A stretch of DNA of 56,344 nt from Caulobacter sp. S45 (GCF_903642205.1 NZ_CAHJWH010000003.1:1-56344); one strand, 5' to 3'. Positions 16,787 through 25,343 are shown, numbered from the stretch's first letter. Notes: generated by a model not told the origin, from the sequence alone. Made by a program: numbers and translations.

Positions 16787-17401
16787 ATGAGTGAGCCCAT
16801 CAGCGGAGCAGCCCCAAGCGACTGCTCCCGCTTCAAGATCAGCGAGACGATCTTGAAGACGGGTCAGCTGGAGGTGATGAAGCCCTGGTATGAGACGGTG
16901 CTCGGGGTCGCTCCCTTCTTCGAGCACGCTCCCTCCAAGACCGCGAGGCCCGGCGACTTCGGGGGCCAGACCCGGGCGTCTGATCTTCGGATGTGTTTCT
17001 TCCGGCTTTCGGCGGCCTATCCCTATACCCAGGTCATCGGCCTGTTCGAGGAGCCGGGCACCGCCACCGCCGCCGCCAGGGGTGCGCCAGGGCTTCATCA
17101 CATGCAGCTGATGACGGAGAACGTCGCTGAACTGATCGCCAAGTACGACTCATTTGCCGAGGCCGGCCTGCATCCCCACCGCAGCGCCAACCATGGCCCG
17201 TTCACCAGCTTCTATTACCGCGATCCGGACGGCAACAACGTGGAGCTGACGACGCAGAACTTTCCGACCTTCGAAGCCATGACCGAGTTCATGCGCTCCC
17301 CCGGCTTCAAGGCCAACCCCTCGGGCGTGGAGCTCAATCCGGAGGCGTTCGTGGGTCGCTTCAAGAGCGGCGTGAGCGTCGAGGAGCTGGTGCGGATCTG
17401 A
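16787..17401 (+). CDS. VOC-family protein, extradiol/glyoxalase-like
   Basis: A 204 aa VOC protein. Seen: 'LHHMQLMTENV' (His ligand), 'HGPFTSFYYRDPDGNNVEL' (Tyr and Glu ligand), and a C-terminal tail 'ELNPEAFVGRFKSGVSVEEL' that closely parallels the tail of the VOC protein at 5658-6260, so the two are likely paralogues. The position of the first expected His (N-terminal 'FKISETILKTGQLEV') lacks histidine, so the metal site may be altered. Probably acts on a ring-cleavage intermediate. 119 bp upstream from the SnoaL-like gene, same direction. Confidence 0.78.
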   Translation: MSEPISGAAPSDCSRFKISETILKTGQLEVMKPWYETVLGVAPFFEHAPSKTARPGDFGGQTRASDLRMCFFRLSAAYPYTQVIGLFEEPGTATAAARGAPGLHHMQLMTENVAELIAKYDSFAEAGLHPHRSANHGPFTSFYYRDPDGNNVELTTQNFPTFEAMTEFMRSPGFKANPSGVELNPEAFVGRFKSGVSVEELVRI

Positions 17402-17458
17402 GGACGCGCGGCTTCGACAGGCGGGCTTGGGCGGTCAGGATGCAGTGTCCTCTGGAGG

Positions 17459-18115
17459 GTGGCTTTGCAGAGCTCGGCTGATCGTCTTCCTCAGGGATCC
17501 TTCGGCGGCCCGCATCTGGCGGAGCGGGACTTGGCCGCCAGCCTTCAGAGGGCGCGCTACACTCACGTCGCCATGGCCTTCCACTGGCTGATCGCCGCCC
17601 TCATCCTGCTGAACCTGGTGCTGGGCTTTCGCATGGCCTTCCTGAAGGGCCTGGCGCAGTTCAACATCTTCCAGCTGCACAAGTCGGTAGGCGTCACCAT
17701 CCTGCTGCTCAGCCTGGGCCGGCTGGCCTGGCGGCTGATCAACCCGCCGCCGCCCGAGCCCGCGGGCCTGCAGCCCTGGGAGAAGGCGGCCGCCTTGGCG
17801 GTGCACTGGGCCTTCTACGTCATCATGATCGGCATGCCGCTGACGGGCTGGCTGGTCGTCTCCACCAGCCCCTACAACCTGCCGACGCTCCTCTACCATC
17901 TGGTTCCCTGGCCGCACCTGCCTGTGGTGCATGACCTGGCCGCGCCGCAGAAGGCCGCCGTCAACCACCTGTCGGGAACCGCGCACGTCGTCCTGGCCTG
18001 GAGCACCGTGACGCTCCTGGCGCTGCACGTGGGCGCGGTGGTCAAGCACCAGTTCCTGGACGGCCATCCCGTGCTCGGCCGCATGACGCCGGGCTCAGGC
18101 GCGCCGCTCGATTGA
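17459..18115 (+). CDS. Cytochrome b561-family membrane protein
   Basis: A 218 aa, four-helix di-haem b561 protein that moves electrons between the quinone pool or a periplasmic donor and partner proteins. Seen: the opening 'RYTHVAMAFHWLIAALIL' with the first haem His, 'FQLHKSVGVTILLLSLGRLAWRL', 'VHWAFYVIMIGMPLTGWL' and 'HVVLAWSTVTLLALHVGAVVKHQ' with paired His ligands. GTG 17459 lies directly on a GGAGG, too close to be a comfortable start, so the true start may be slightly downstream. Followed 10 bp later by yceI, the classic b561-YceI pair, and by two small membrane proteins. Confidence 0.88.
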   Translation: MALQSSADRLPQGSFGGPHLAERDLAASLQRARYTHVAMAFHWLIAALILLNLVLGFRMAFLKGLAQFNIFQLHKSVGVTILLLSLGRLAWRLINPPPPEPAGLQPWEKAAALAVHWAFYVIMIGMPLTGWLVVSTSPYNLPTLLYHLVPWPHLPVVHDLAAPQKAAVNHLSGTAHVVLAWSTVTLLALHVGAVVKHQFLDGHPVLGRMTPGSGAPLD

Positions 18116-18125
18116 GAAAGGTCCC

Positions 18126-18689
18126 ATGATGCGTCTCGCCCTCGCCGCCGCTCTCGTCCTCTTCGCCGCTCCTGCGGTCGCGGCGCCCGTTCCCACCTGG
18201 ACGGTGGACAAAGGCGCCTCCCGCATCGGCTTCCAGGGGGCGATGAACGGTCAGACGTTCACCGGCGGGTTCAGCCGCTGGGATGCGAAGATCGCCTTCG
18301 ACCCCGGCAATCTCGCCGCTTCCAAGGTCACCGCCGTGATCGACACGGGCTCCGCCAAGAGCGGCGACCAGACCCGTGACGAGGCCCTGCCGACGGAGGA
18401 CTGGTTCTCGGTCAAGCTCTTCCCGCGCGCCACCTTCGTCAGCCGCAAGATCGCCGCTGCGGGTCCGGGCCGCTACGTCGCCCAGGGCGACCTGACGATC
18501 CGCAACGCCACCCACCCGGTGACGCTGCCCTTCACGCTCGCCATCGCCGGCGACACGGCGAAGATGTCGGGCTCTCTGCCGCTCGACCGCAGCGCCTTCG
18601 GCGTCGGCCAGGGCCAGTTCAAGACGGGCGACACGGTGGCGCTCAAGGTCCAGGTCGACATCGCCGTCACCGCCAGGCGGGCGCATTGA
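18126..18689 (+). CDS. YceI-family periplasmic lipid-binding protein
   Basis: A 187 aa exported lipocalin-like beta-barrel. Seen: signal peptide 'LALAAALVLFAAPAVA', then 'WTVDKGASRIGFQGAMNG', 'GDQTRDEALPTEDWFSVKLF' and 'GDLTIRNATHPVTLPF', all standard YceI blocks. Known: YceI proteins bind polyisoprenoids such as ubiquinone precursors and are commonly next to cytochrome b561, suggesting a quinone shuttle. Spaced 10 bp after the b561 gene. A second, divergent YceI is at 34646-35260. Confidence 0.92.
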   Translation: MMRLALAAALVLFAAPAVAAPVPTWTVDKGASRIGFQGAMNGQTFTGGFSRWDAKIAFDPGNLAASKVTAVIDTGSAKSGDQTRDEALPTEDWFSVKLFPRATFVSRKIAAAGPGRYVAQGDLTIRNATHPVTLPFTLAIAGDTAKMSGSLPLDRSAFGVGQGQFKTGDTVALKVQVDIAVTARRAH

Positions 18690-18753
18690 CGGCGAGGGAA
18701 GTTCCGATGGCCTGCGTACCCCTTACGACAATCCGGTAGCCGGACCCCAGCTC

Positions 18754-19257
18754 ATGGCCCTTTCTCTCCATCATTTCTGCGAGTGGCTGGCCAGCACGCC
18801 GGTCAGCAACACCATCCAGAACGTGGCGTGGATCATCCCGCTGACCCAGACGGTGCACATCATCTGCATCGCCCTACTGCTCGCCTCCGCCGCCATGCTG
18901 GACCTGCGCCTGTTCGGCATCGCCGGCCGCAGCGACAGCGTGGCCGGGACCGCCAAGCGGCTTCTCCCCTGGATATGGGGGACCCTGCCGATCCTGCTCC
19001 TGACCGGGGCGATCCTGACGGTGGCCGAGCCTTCCCGCGAGTTGGAGAACTCGACCTTCGTCAAGAAGATGATCCTCATCCTCGTCGCCATCGGGGTTAC
19101 AGCCGCCCTTCAGCTCGCCCTCAAGCGCGACCCGGCCTTCTGGGACGCGACGCCCGCGCGCGCCCGCTGGGCCAAGGTGCTGGCGCTGGCCTCGCTCGCT
19201 CTGTTCGTCGCCATCGTCTTCGCCGGGCGGCTGATCGCCTACACCGACCACCCTTGA
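18754..19257 (+). CDS. DUF6644-like four-helix membrane protein
   Basis: A 167 aa inner-membrane protein with about four hydrophobic helices. Seen: 'WIIPLTQTVHIICIALLLAS', 'LLPWIWGTLPILLLTGAIL', 'MILILVAIGVTAALQLAL', 'ALASLALFVAIVFAGRLIAY'. The intramembrane His in 'QTVHIICIA' is shared with its paralogue ('IECVHVLAI' at 19300-19800). Function unknown; the conserved His and the b561 neighbour suggest electron transfer or haem/quinone contact. The domain name is given from memory of the pattern. 64 bp after yceI. Confidence 0.72.
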   Translation: MALSLHHFCEWLASTPVSNTIQNVAWIIPLTQTVHIICIALLLASAAMLDLRLFGIAGRSDSVAGTAKRLLPWIWGTLPILLLTGAILTVAEPSRELENSTFVKKMILILVAIGVTAALQLALKRDPAFWDATPARARWAKVLALASLALFVAIVFAGRLIAYTDHP

Positions 19258-19299
19258 TGCGGCCCGGCTCAGCCTCGTCCCGCCCGCCGAAAGACCCCG

Positions 19300-19800
19300 A
19301 TGTCGATCCAGACCCTGCTCGAAGGTCTCCAGAGCACGCCCGTGGGGACCGCCATCCGCGAGAGCGGCTGGATGTTCCCGATCATCGAATGCGTGCACGT
19401 CCTGGCCATCACCTTCGTGGTGGGCACCATCGCCATGGTGGACCTGCGGCTGCTGGGTTTCACCTCGCGCGGGCGCGCCGTGACGCGCCTGACGACCGAG
19501 ATTCTGCCCTGGACCTGGGGCGGCTTCGTGGTCGCGGTGATCACCGGCAGCCTGCTGTTTTCCTCCGCGGCGCTGAAGTATTTCAACAACACGCCGTTCC
19601 GCCTCAAGATGGTGCTACTGGTCCTTGCTGGGGCGAACATGGTGATCTTCCACGCGGTGACCGAACGCAGCATCCATCACTGGGACGAACACCCCTCGCC
19701 GCCCATGGTCGCCAAGGTGACGGGCGCCCTGTCGCTGCTGTTCTGGTGCGGGGTGATCGCCGCGGGCCGCTGGATCGGCTTTACCGACTCCGGCTTCTGA
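19300..19800 (+). CDS. DUF6644-like membrane protein (tandem paralogue)
   Basis: A 166 aa four-helix membrane protein, homologous along its length to the gene just upstream: 'LQSTPVGTAIRESGWMFPII' mirrors 'LASTPVSNTIQNVAWIIPLT', and 'MVDLRLLGFTSRG' mirrors 'MLDLRLFGIAGRS'. The pair likely arose by tandem duplication and may form a heterodimer. It has extra histidines in the loop before the last helix ('FHAVTERSIHHWDEHPSPP'), absent from its twin, which could bind metal. 42 bp after the first copy; no separate promoter seen. Confidence 0.72.
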   Translation: MSIQTLLEGLQSTPVGTAIRESGWMFPIIECVHVLAITFVVGTIAMVDLRLLGFTSRGRAVTRLTTEILPWTWGGFVVAVITGSLLFSSAALKYFNNTPFRLKMVLLVLAGANMVIFHAVTERSIHHWDEHPSPPMVAKVTGALSLLFWCGVIAAGRWIGFTDSGF

Positions 19801-19837
19801 GGCCCGGCGGCTCGATGAACCAGGCGGAAGGCTGCCG

Positions 19838-20443
19838 ATGAAGAGGGCGGGGATGACGCACAGAGTGATGGAGGCGGGGAGGATCGGCGTTCTTGGGGCG
19901 ATCGTCGGCGCGCTGGCCTTGGCGGGACCGGGCGTAGCGGCGGCGCAGAAGACCTTGCCGGCCGCCACCAAGGTCGAGCCCGGCAGCCCCGCCTCCGGCT
20001 TCGCGCCCACCGCCTATGCGGTGTCCGCCTCCGAGCTGCAGAACGATGTCCGCGAGCTGGACGCGGCCCAGCGCGCCTTGACCGAGGTCGCCGAGCACAG
20101 GGGCTCGCCGCGCATACAGGCCTTCGCCAAGGACGTGCGGGAGGCCTTCGCAGGCGGTCGATCCGGCCTCAAGGGCATGAGCAACGACCAGGGCGTGCCC
20201 CTGGTCGGCGGCGCGAAGACGCTCGCGCGCGAACACCAGACGCTCCTGGCCGAGCTGCAGGCGCCGGGCGCCGACGTCGACCGACTGTTCGTCGACGACG
20301 AGGTTCTGATCCTTGAGGGCCATATGGGCCTTGTCGAAGCCTACGCCACCGGCGGGACCGAAGCGCGCCTGCGGCAGGCGGCGGCGGAAGCCGCCTCGTC
20401 GGACCATCAGCTGCTCTCCACGGCGCGCTCGCTCCAGCACTGA
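19838..20443 (+). CDS. Exported DUF4142-like four-helix protein
   Basis: A 201 aa protein with a signal peptide ('LGAIVGALALAGPGVAAAQ') and a mature helical domain: 'YAVSASELQNDVRELDAAQR', 'RIQAFAKDVREAFAG', 'TLAREHQTLLAELQ', 'EVLILEGHMGLVEAYATGG'. This is the helical-bundle layout of DUF4142/ferritin-like periplasmic proteins. A few acidic and His residues (EHQ, EGH) could form a metal site, but the full ferritin diiron pattern is not visible. Same direction, 37 bp after the second DUF6644-like gene. Confidence 0.68.
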   Translation: MKRAGMTHRVMEAGRIGVLGAIVGALALAGPGVAAAQKTLPAATKVEPGSPASGFAPTAYAVSASELQNDVRELDAAQRALTEVAEHRGSPRIQAFAKDVREAFAGGRSGLKGMSNDQGVPLVGGAKTLAREHQTLLAELQAPGADVDRLFVDDEVLILEGHMGLVEAYATGGTEARLRQAAAEAASSDHQLLSTARSLQH

Positions 20444-20568
20444 AGCCAGAGGTCGTGATAACGGCTCGGCAGAGCGCGGCTACGACATCCCGAAGCGCAG
20501 CGGTGTCCTGCGAGACAGATCAAGCAGGGCGCCGACTTAGGCGCTGAAAAGAAGGGGAGGATGGAAGG

Positions 20569-21525
20569 ATGAAGATGATGAAGAGCGATAGAGCGGGGGG
20601 TCTCCGTCGGGCGCTGTGCGGCGTGGCCGTGGCCGTGCTCGCCGGCCCGGCGATGGCGCAGCCGCGGCCTGGACCGCTGGCCATGGAGACCCATGCATTG
20701 CGGGGCGGCGCCTATTGGATCAGCGGCGGCCGTTCCAACGACGGCTTCGTCGTCGGTCCGCAAGGGGTGGTGGTGCTCGACGCCGGCATTTCGGCCGCAG
20801 AAGCCAAGATGGAGCAGGCCGAGATCGCCAAGGTGACCTCCAAGCCGGTCAGCGCCATCGTCGTGACGCACGCGGATCCCGACCACGTGCTCGGGCTGCT
20901 CTACTATCCCACCTCCACGCCGGTGTTCATGCAGGAGAACGCCCGCAGCGAGGTCGTCGCCGCCGCCAACGACCCGGCGGCGCCTCCCGCTTACAAGGCC
21001 CTTTACGCCCAACTGGTGGAGCGCCTTCCGCGCGACACGGTCGGCAGGGAACTCGTGACCACGCTCGGCGGGGTGCGTGTCGTCCTGCGGCACTATGGAC
21101 CCGCCCACACGGCGGGCGACCTTGTCATGTACCTGCCGGACCTGAAGATCGTCTACGGCGGCGACCTGCTGGTGAATTACACCCAGTTTCCCGTGATCCA
21201 CCTTGCAGGATCAAGCCTGGGCTGGGAGGACTCCATGAAGGCCATACTGGCCTTAGACGCCGACACCTACATCCCGGGTCACGGCCCCATCCTGTCCAAG
21301 GCCGAGCTCGCCTCGCGGCTCCGCGACGAGCAGACGCGGCGCGAGCAGATCAAGGCCATGGTCGTCCAGGGCAAGACCCTGGCGGAAATCGAGCAGGCGC
21401 TTCCGGACAAGACCGAGGATCCTATGTTCATCACCTACACGGAGGGCGTCTACGCCGAACTGACCCGCGGCTTCCCGCCGCCGAATCCGCCCTGGAACAA
21501 CATCGTCAAGCGCCCGCACGGCTAG
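20569..21525 (+). CDS. Exported metallo-beta-lactamase-fold hydrolase
   Basis: A 318 aa MBL-fold protein with signal peptide 'LCGVAVAVLAGPAMAQP', so periplasmic. Seen: 'GVVVLDAG' and the metal motif 'VVTHADPDHVLGL' (residues 99-111), where the second His of the canonical HxHxDH is Asp103; then 'HYGPAHTAGDLVMY', 'KIVYGGDLLV' and 'YIPGHGPIL', supplying the other ligands. Similar to the quinoprotein-relay/SoxH-like exported hydrolases. Substrate unknown. It ends the b561-YceI-DUF6644 run, which suggests a shared envelope redox function. 'GGAAGGATG' in front of the start is a strong ribosome binding site. Confidence 0.87.
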   Translation: MKMMKSDRAGGLRRALCGVAVAVLAGPAMAQPRPGPLAMETHALRGGAYWISGGRSNDGFVVGPQGVVVLDAGISAAEAKMEQAEIAKVTSKPVSAIVVTHADPDHVLGLLYYPTSTPVFMQENARSEVVAAANDPAAPPAYKALYAQLVERLPRDTVGRELVTTLGGVRVVLRHYGPAHTAGDLVMYLPDLKIVYGGDLLVNYTQFPVIHLAGSSLGWEDSMKAILALDADTYIPGHGPILSKAELASRLRDEQTRREQIKAMVVQGKTLAEIEQALPDKTEDPMFITYTEGVYAELTRGFPPPNPPWNNIVKRPHG

Positions 21526-21586
21526 GTTCAGGGTTCCGCAGCGCGCACTCAGCCGAGCAGGGTGGGGCGGCTGCGGCACTCGCCAG

Positions 21587-22249
21587 TTAAAGGCCTGACG
21601 GATCGATCGGCAGTCGCGCCCGCTCAACGGCGGCGCGTTCGCGGTCCAGCATGCGCTGGAAGCTCGGGCGCGCCCGGACCCGCTCGGCGTGCGCAGTCAG
21701 GACGGGATGGTCGCCGACGGGAAAGCCGCCGCCGGCGGCGGTGCTGTAGGCCCAGTAGACATAGGTGTCCACGATCGACCAGGTCGATCCGTACCACCAG
21801 CCATCGCCGACACGCCCTGAGATGTACTCGCACTCCTTGGCGAGCTTCTTCAGCCCGTCCTCGCGCACGCCGTCCGGATCGCGGGCGGTGAGCCTGAGCG
21901 GGTTGCGGATCTGGCGCACGTTGATGTGCAGGGTGCTCGAACACCAGGCCATGTCGCTCAGGCCCTGCGCTCGCACCAGCGGATCATCGCCGCGAGGGAG
22001 CAGGCCTGCCGCCGGATGCTGCTCGTCGAGATAGGCCAGGATGGCGGGGTTCTCCGTCAGCACCTGGCCATCGACGCTCAAGGCCGGAACCTTGCCCTTC
22101 CGGTTCACCGCCAGGTACTCCGCGCTGTTCTGGGCGCCCGCGCCGGTGAAGATCAGCCGGTCCTCGAAAGGGACGCCGATCTCTTCCAGCGCCGTCATGG
22201 TGACGCGCGAGCAGGTGCCCGGCGACATGTAGAGGATGAGCTCCGCCAT
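21587..22249 (-). CDS. Glutathione S-transferase
   Basis: A 220 aa GST. Seen: thioredoxin-like N-terminal domain starting 'MAELILYMSPGTCSRVTMTA', where Ser/Cys of 'PGTCSR' is the glutathione-activating site of beta/zeta-type GSTs, cis-Pro in 'GKVPALSVDG', and 'LTENPAILAYLDE' binding the gamma-glutamyl group. The helical C-terminal domain has 'WSIVDTYVYWAY'. ATG 22249 is chosen: it matches the family N-terminus and lies just after the FAH stop, whereas an upstream ATG at 22276 would overlap that gene. Coupled with the FAH gene, it may act as a glutathione-dependent isomerase of a ring-fission product (maleylpyruvate-type), or in detoxification. Confidence 0.9.
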   Translation of the reverse strand: MAELILYMSPGTCSRVTMTALEEIGVPFEDRLIFTGAGAQNSAEYLAVNRKGKVPALSVDGQVLTENPAILAYLDEQHPAAGLLPRGDDPLVRAQGLSDMAWCSSTLHINVRQIRNPLRLTARDPDGVREDGLKKLAKECEYISGRVGDGWWYGSTWSIVDTYVYWAYSTAAGGGFPVGDHPVLTAHAERVRARPSFQRMLDRERAAVERARLPIDPSGL

Positions 22250-22253
22250 GGTC

Positions 22254-23099
22254 CTAGGCCTCGTCTTCGACGACATTGGCCAAGGCGCCGACGCCCCCGA
22301 TCCGGACCTCCACCCTATCGCCCGCCTTCAGCCAGCAGGGCGGCGTCATGCGCGAGCCCACGCCGCCCGGCGTGCCGGTGGCGATCACGTCGCCGGGACG
22401 CAGCCAGGTCAGGGTGGAGCAGTAGGCGATCAGCGTGGGGATGTCGAAGATCATGCGGCTGGCATCAGAGGCCTGCCGCTCCTCTCCGTTGACAAAGGTC
22501 TCCAGCGTCATGGGGCCGGACCCCACCTCGTCTGCGGTGACGACCCAGGGCCCCATCGACCCGGTGCGCCAGAAGTTCTTTCCTGAGGTCACGCTGTGCT
22601 TCTGGTACTCGCGCACGCTGCCGTCCATGAAACAGCTGTAGCCGCTGACGTAGGACATGGCCTGGTCGGCGGGGATGTGGCGCCCGTCGCGGCCGATGAC
22701 GATGGCGATCTCGCCCTCGTAGTCCAGCGTCTCGGAGGCGGTCGGGCGGATGACCGGCTGCCCGTGAGCCACCAGGGTGTCCAGCGTACGTTTGAAGATC
22801 ACCGGATGGGTCGGCTCGTCAGCGCGGGTCTCGGTCAGATGGGCGCGATAGTTGAAGCCCGCGCAGAAGATCTGGGCGGCCGGGTCGATCGGGACGGCGA
22901 GCGACACGTCCGCGAGAGAGACGCGCTCGGTCGCCTCGCTCAGAAGGCGCTGCAACTCCGCGAGGGGCTTAACCGGAAGGGTGAACGGGGCCTTGTCGGC
23001 GGGGCCGGGGCGCCATCCGCCGAGCACCTGGACCGTCTCGCCGTCCAGCACGCCCTCGGCGCATGAGCCACTCCGTTCGATCTTGACGAGCTTCAACAC
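22254..23099 (-). CDS. Fumarylacetoacetate hydrolase-family protein (second copy)
   Basis: A 281 aa FAH-fold enzyme, paralogous to 8412-9272. Seen: 'CAGFNYRAHLTETRADEPTH', the Mg-binding 'LDYEGEIAIVIG', 'YVSGYSCFMDGSVREYQ' and 'VIATGTPGGVGSRM'. Predicted acylpyruvate hydrolase or related C-C hydrolase acting in the cytoplasm. Its stop lies 5 bp before the GST start, an arrangement typical of gentisate/maleylpyruvate routes (isomerase plus hydrolase), which supports a ring-cleavage role. Divergent from the MFS transporter gene with a 294 bp shared regulatory region. Confidence 0.9.
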   Translation of the reverse strand: MLKLVKIERSGSCAEGVLDGETVQVLGGWRPGPADKAPFTLPVKPLAELQRLLSEATERVSLADVSLAVPIDPAAQIFCAGFNYRAHLTETRADEPTHPVIFKRTLDTLVAHGQPVIRPTASETLDYEGEIAIVIGRDGRHIPADQAMSYVSGYSCFMDGSVREYQKHSVTSGKNFWRTGSMGPWVVTADEVGSGPMTLETFVNGEERQASDASRMIFDIPTLIAYCSTLTWLRPGDVIATGTPGGVGSRMTPPCWLKAGDRVEVRIGGVGALANVVEDEA

Positions 23100-23226
23100 T
23101 CTCTCCGAGGGCTTGAGGCTGGTCCGCCCTCACGTGCCGAGACGTCTCAGCCCGACGGCCGAACGCCGCTGACGCCGACCCGGCGGTCAACTCGATGAGC
23201 CGGCAGACGCTCTGCGTCAATGTCTG

Positions 23227-23241
23227 CAAAACGGCGTTTTG
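23227..23241. promoter_or_regulatory. Perfect palindromic operator candidate between FAH and MFS genes
   Basis: CAAAACG-G-CGTTTTG is a perfect inverted repeat with 7 bp arms in the 294 bp divergent intergenic region (23100-23393). Such a palindrome is well placed to control both the hydrolase-GST and the transporter genes. The MarR regulator 1.6 kb to the right is the first candidate to bind it; the LysR and GntR proteins of the island are others. Nothing else recognisable was found in this gap. Confidence 0.5.
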
Positions 23242-23393
23242 TCGATATTCCTCTTGAGTGACCCCGGCCGACAGATATGCTCCATTCAAGGACCGCCCAA
23301 CAGGAGGGCGCGGTCTTCACAGGCCGGCTGGTCCTGCCTTGTCCGCCCCGTAAACCTCCTGATCGCTCCAGATCAAGTCGACGATCAACAATC

Positions 23394-24785
23394 ATGAGCA
23401 GCGTGACAGCAAACACGGGTCCGGCGGCCCTTGCGTCTGATCCCCGGGTGCTCCTCTCGAACTCGCCGATGAGCCTCTTCCAGTGGGCGGCGGTTCTGAC
23501 CACCTTCGCCATGAGTGCGCTCGACGGCTTCGACGTGTTGGCCGTCACCCTGGTCGCGCCGAGCCTGCTCCATCAATGGCACGTCAACCCCGCGGCGCTC
23601 GGGCTGGTCTTCTCCGTGGGGCTGGTCGGCATGGCTTTCGGCTCCTTCATCGTGGCTCCGCTGGGCGATGTGGCCGGGCGACGGACCCTGGCTCGGATTG
23701 CGCTGGCGGTCATGACCGTCGGCATGTTCCTCAGCGCGCGCGCCAACGGTATTGCGGTGTTGGCCCTCTACAGGCTGATCACGGGGGTGGGGATCGGCGC
23801 TGTGGTCGCCATCATCAATCCCTTGGCGGCGGAGTACGCCAACATCCGCCGAAGGGAGCTGGCGATCGGCCTGATGGCGGTCGGCTTCCCGCTCGGCGGC
23901 GTGCTTGGCGGCCTGTCCGCGGCTTATCTGCTGACACACGGCGGATGGCGCGCCGTCTTCGTGGTGGGCGGCGTCTTCGGCCTGGTGCTGGTGGCGGCGT
24001 CCATGGTCCTCCTGCCTGAGCCCATCGCCTTCCTAGTGGAGAGGCGGGGACCCAAGGCGCTCGCGCACGTAAACCGCTTTCTGCGCCGGTGCGGACATCC
24101 GTCGGTGCAGAGCCTGCCGCCACGGGCGGAGGTCAAGGCGGCGATTCGGCCATTTGAAATATTCCACGCCAGCCAACTGCGCGCCACGGTGCACCTGTCG
24201 GCAATCCTGTTCCTCTTTGTCATCACGGTCTATTTCTTCCTGAGCTGGATACCCCTGATGGTGGCGGCCGCGGGGTTCACGCCGTCGGTGGCTGCGCGGG
24301 TCGCGGTCATGGCCAACCTCAGCGGGGTGGTCGGCGGCTCGCTGATCGGATGGGCGGCTGGGCATGTCCCGTTGAAGCCGCTGTCGTTTACGGCCGTCCT
24401 CGGCCTGGGGCTCGGGGCCATCCTGTTCGGCTATTCGGGCGGCCATCTGCTCGCCCTGACCTTGACGGCGGCCCTGGCGGGCTTCTTCGCGCACTCGGGC
24501 ATGGTGAGCATGCACTCGCTGATTGCGCGCACCTTCCCGAGCCACATGCGCGCCTCCGGCGCGGGCTTCGCCCTGGGCGTGGGCCGGGTCGGTAGCGCTC
24601 TGGCGCCCGCGCTGGCCGGTTATCTCTTCAACACCGGCATGAGCCGCGGCCAGGTCTCGGTGGTCATGGGCGGCAGCGCCGTGCTGTCCGCGCTGCTCAT
24701 GCTGAGCTTTCACGTGCACGGCCGTGCGCTCGTGGCCAATCCCTCCACAAGCGAAGACCTGGGCGCGGTCGCGCCGGCGGTCTAG
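23394..24785 (+). CDS. MFS aromatic-acid:H+ symporter (AAHS family)
   Basis: A 463 aa, 12-helix inner-membrane transporter. Seen: 'ALDGFDVLAVTLVAPSLLHQ' in helix 1 (the DGFD-type motif of PcaK/BenK transporters), the loop 2-3 motif 'GPxGDxxGRR' as 'APLGDVAGRRTLAR', 'YRLITGVGIGAVVAI' in helix 4, and the loop 8-9 region. ATG 23394 is used because earlier in-frame codons encode no recognisable sequence. Likely imports the aromatic acid (for example a resorcylate or hydroxybenzoate) degraded by the island. Ends convergently with the MarR gene (39 bp). Confidence 0.9.
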   Translation: MSSVTANTGPAALASDPRVLLSNSPMSLFQWAAVLTTFAMSALDGFDVLAVTLVAPSLLHQWHVNPAALGLVFSVGLVGMAFGSFIVAPLGDVAGRRTLARIALAVMTVGMFLSARANGIAVLALYRLITGVGIGAVVAIINPLAAEYANIRRRELAIGLMAVGFPLGGVLGGLSAAYLLTHGGWRAVFVVGGVFGLVLVAASMVLLPEPIAFLVERRGPKALAHVNRFLRRCGHPSVQSLPPRAEVKAAIRPFEIFHASQLRATVHLSAILFLFVITVYFFLSWIPLMVAAAGFTPSVAARVAVMANLSGVVGGSLIGWAAGHVPLKPLSFTAVLGLGLGAILFGYSGGHLLALTLTAALAGFFAHSGMVSMHSLIARTFPSHMRASGAGFALGVGRVGSALAPALAGYLFNTGMSRGQVSVVMGGSAVLSALLMLSFHVHGRALVANPSTSEDLGAVAPAV

Positions 24786-24824
24786 GTTGGTGGGGGTCGC
24801 ATGCGCGCGGTCGACCAGGGCGGT

Positions 24825-25343
24825 TCAGGCCTTGAGGCGCCCTGAAGCAGGGATGGCGCGCGACGATCGCGACGCCTGGGCGTTTGGGCCAGTGCCGCTC
24901 AGGTCGTCAGCCTCCACATAGGCCTGCAGCCGGGTCTTCAGGTCTCGCATGACGTCGTCCCCAAGCGCTTCGGCCATGCGCCGTTCAGCCTCGGCCACGC
25001 CCTCGCGGAAGCGTTCGAGCATCATCAGCCCCGCGGGCGTGAAGGCCACGATCTTGACTCGGCGATCGTCCGGGTCAGGGCGGCGGACCACCACGCCGAA
25101 GCGCTCGGCCTTGTCCACCAGCTCCTGCATGCTTTGTTTTGTGATGCGCGCGCGGGCGGCGAGTTCGGTCAGGGGCGTGCCGTCAAGATCGAGGTTGCGG
25201 AACAGGGCGAGCTGCACCGGCCTGACCCAGGCAAACTCACCTTGTTGTACGGTGCGAAGCACGTCCCGCTCGAACACGGCCGAGGCGAAGGAGAGCGCCC
25301 GGCCGATGTTTTCGACCCGCCAGCTCGCCTCCGAGTCCGACAT
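24825..25343 (-). CDS. MarR-family transcriptional regulator
   Basis: A 172 aa regulator. Seen: winged helix 'LTELAARARITKQSMQELVD' then the wing 'RRPDPDDRRVKIVAFTPAG', flanked by dimerisation helices, and a short basic, low-complexity C-terminal tail ('NAQASRSSRAIPASG') that most family members lack. MarR proteins usually repress catabolic and transport genes until a phenolic ligand binds. It lies 61 bp after the aldehyde dehydrogenase gene on the same strand. Likely operators are the palindromes at 23227-23241 and 26965-26979. In the Rhodococcus gamma-resorcylate cluster a MarR-type protein is the known regulator. Confidence 0.9.
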   Translation of the reverse strand: MSDSEASWRVENIGRALSFASAVFERDVLRTVQQGEFAWVRPVQLALFRNLDLDGTPLTELAARARITKQSMQELVDKAERFGVVVRRPDPDDRRVKIVAFTPAGLMMLERFREGVAEAERRMAEALGDDVMRDLKTRLQAYVEADDLSGTGPNAQASRSSRAIPASGRLKA

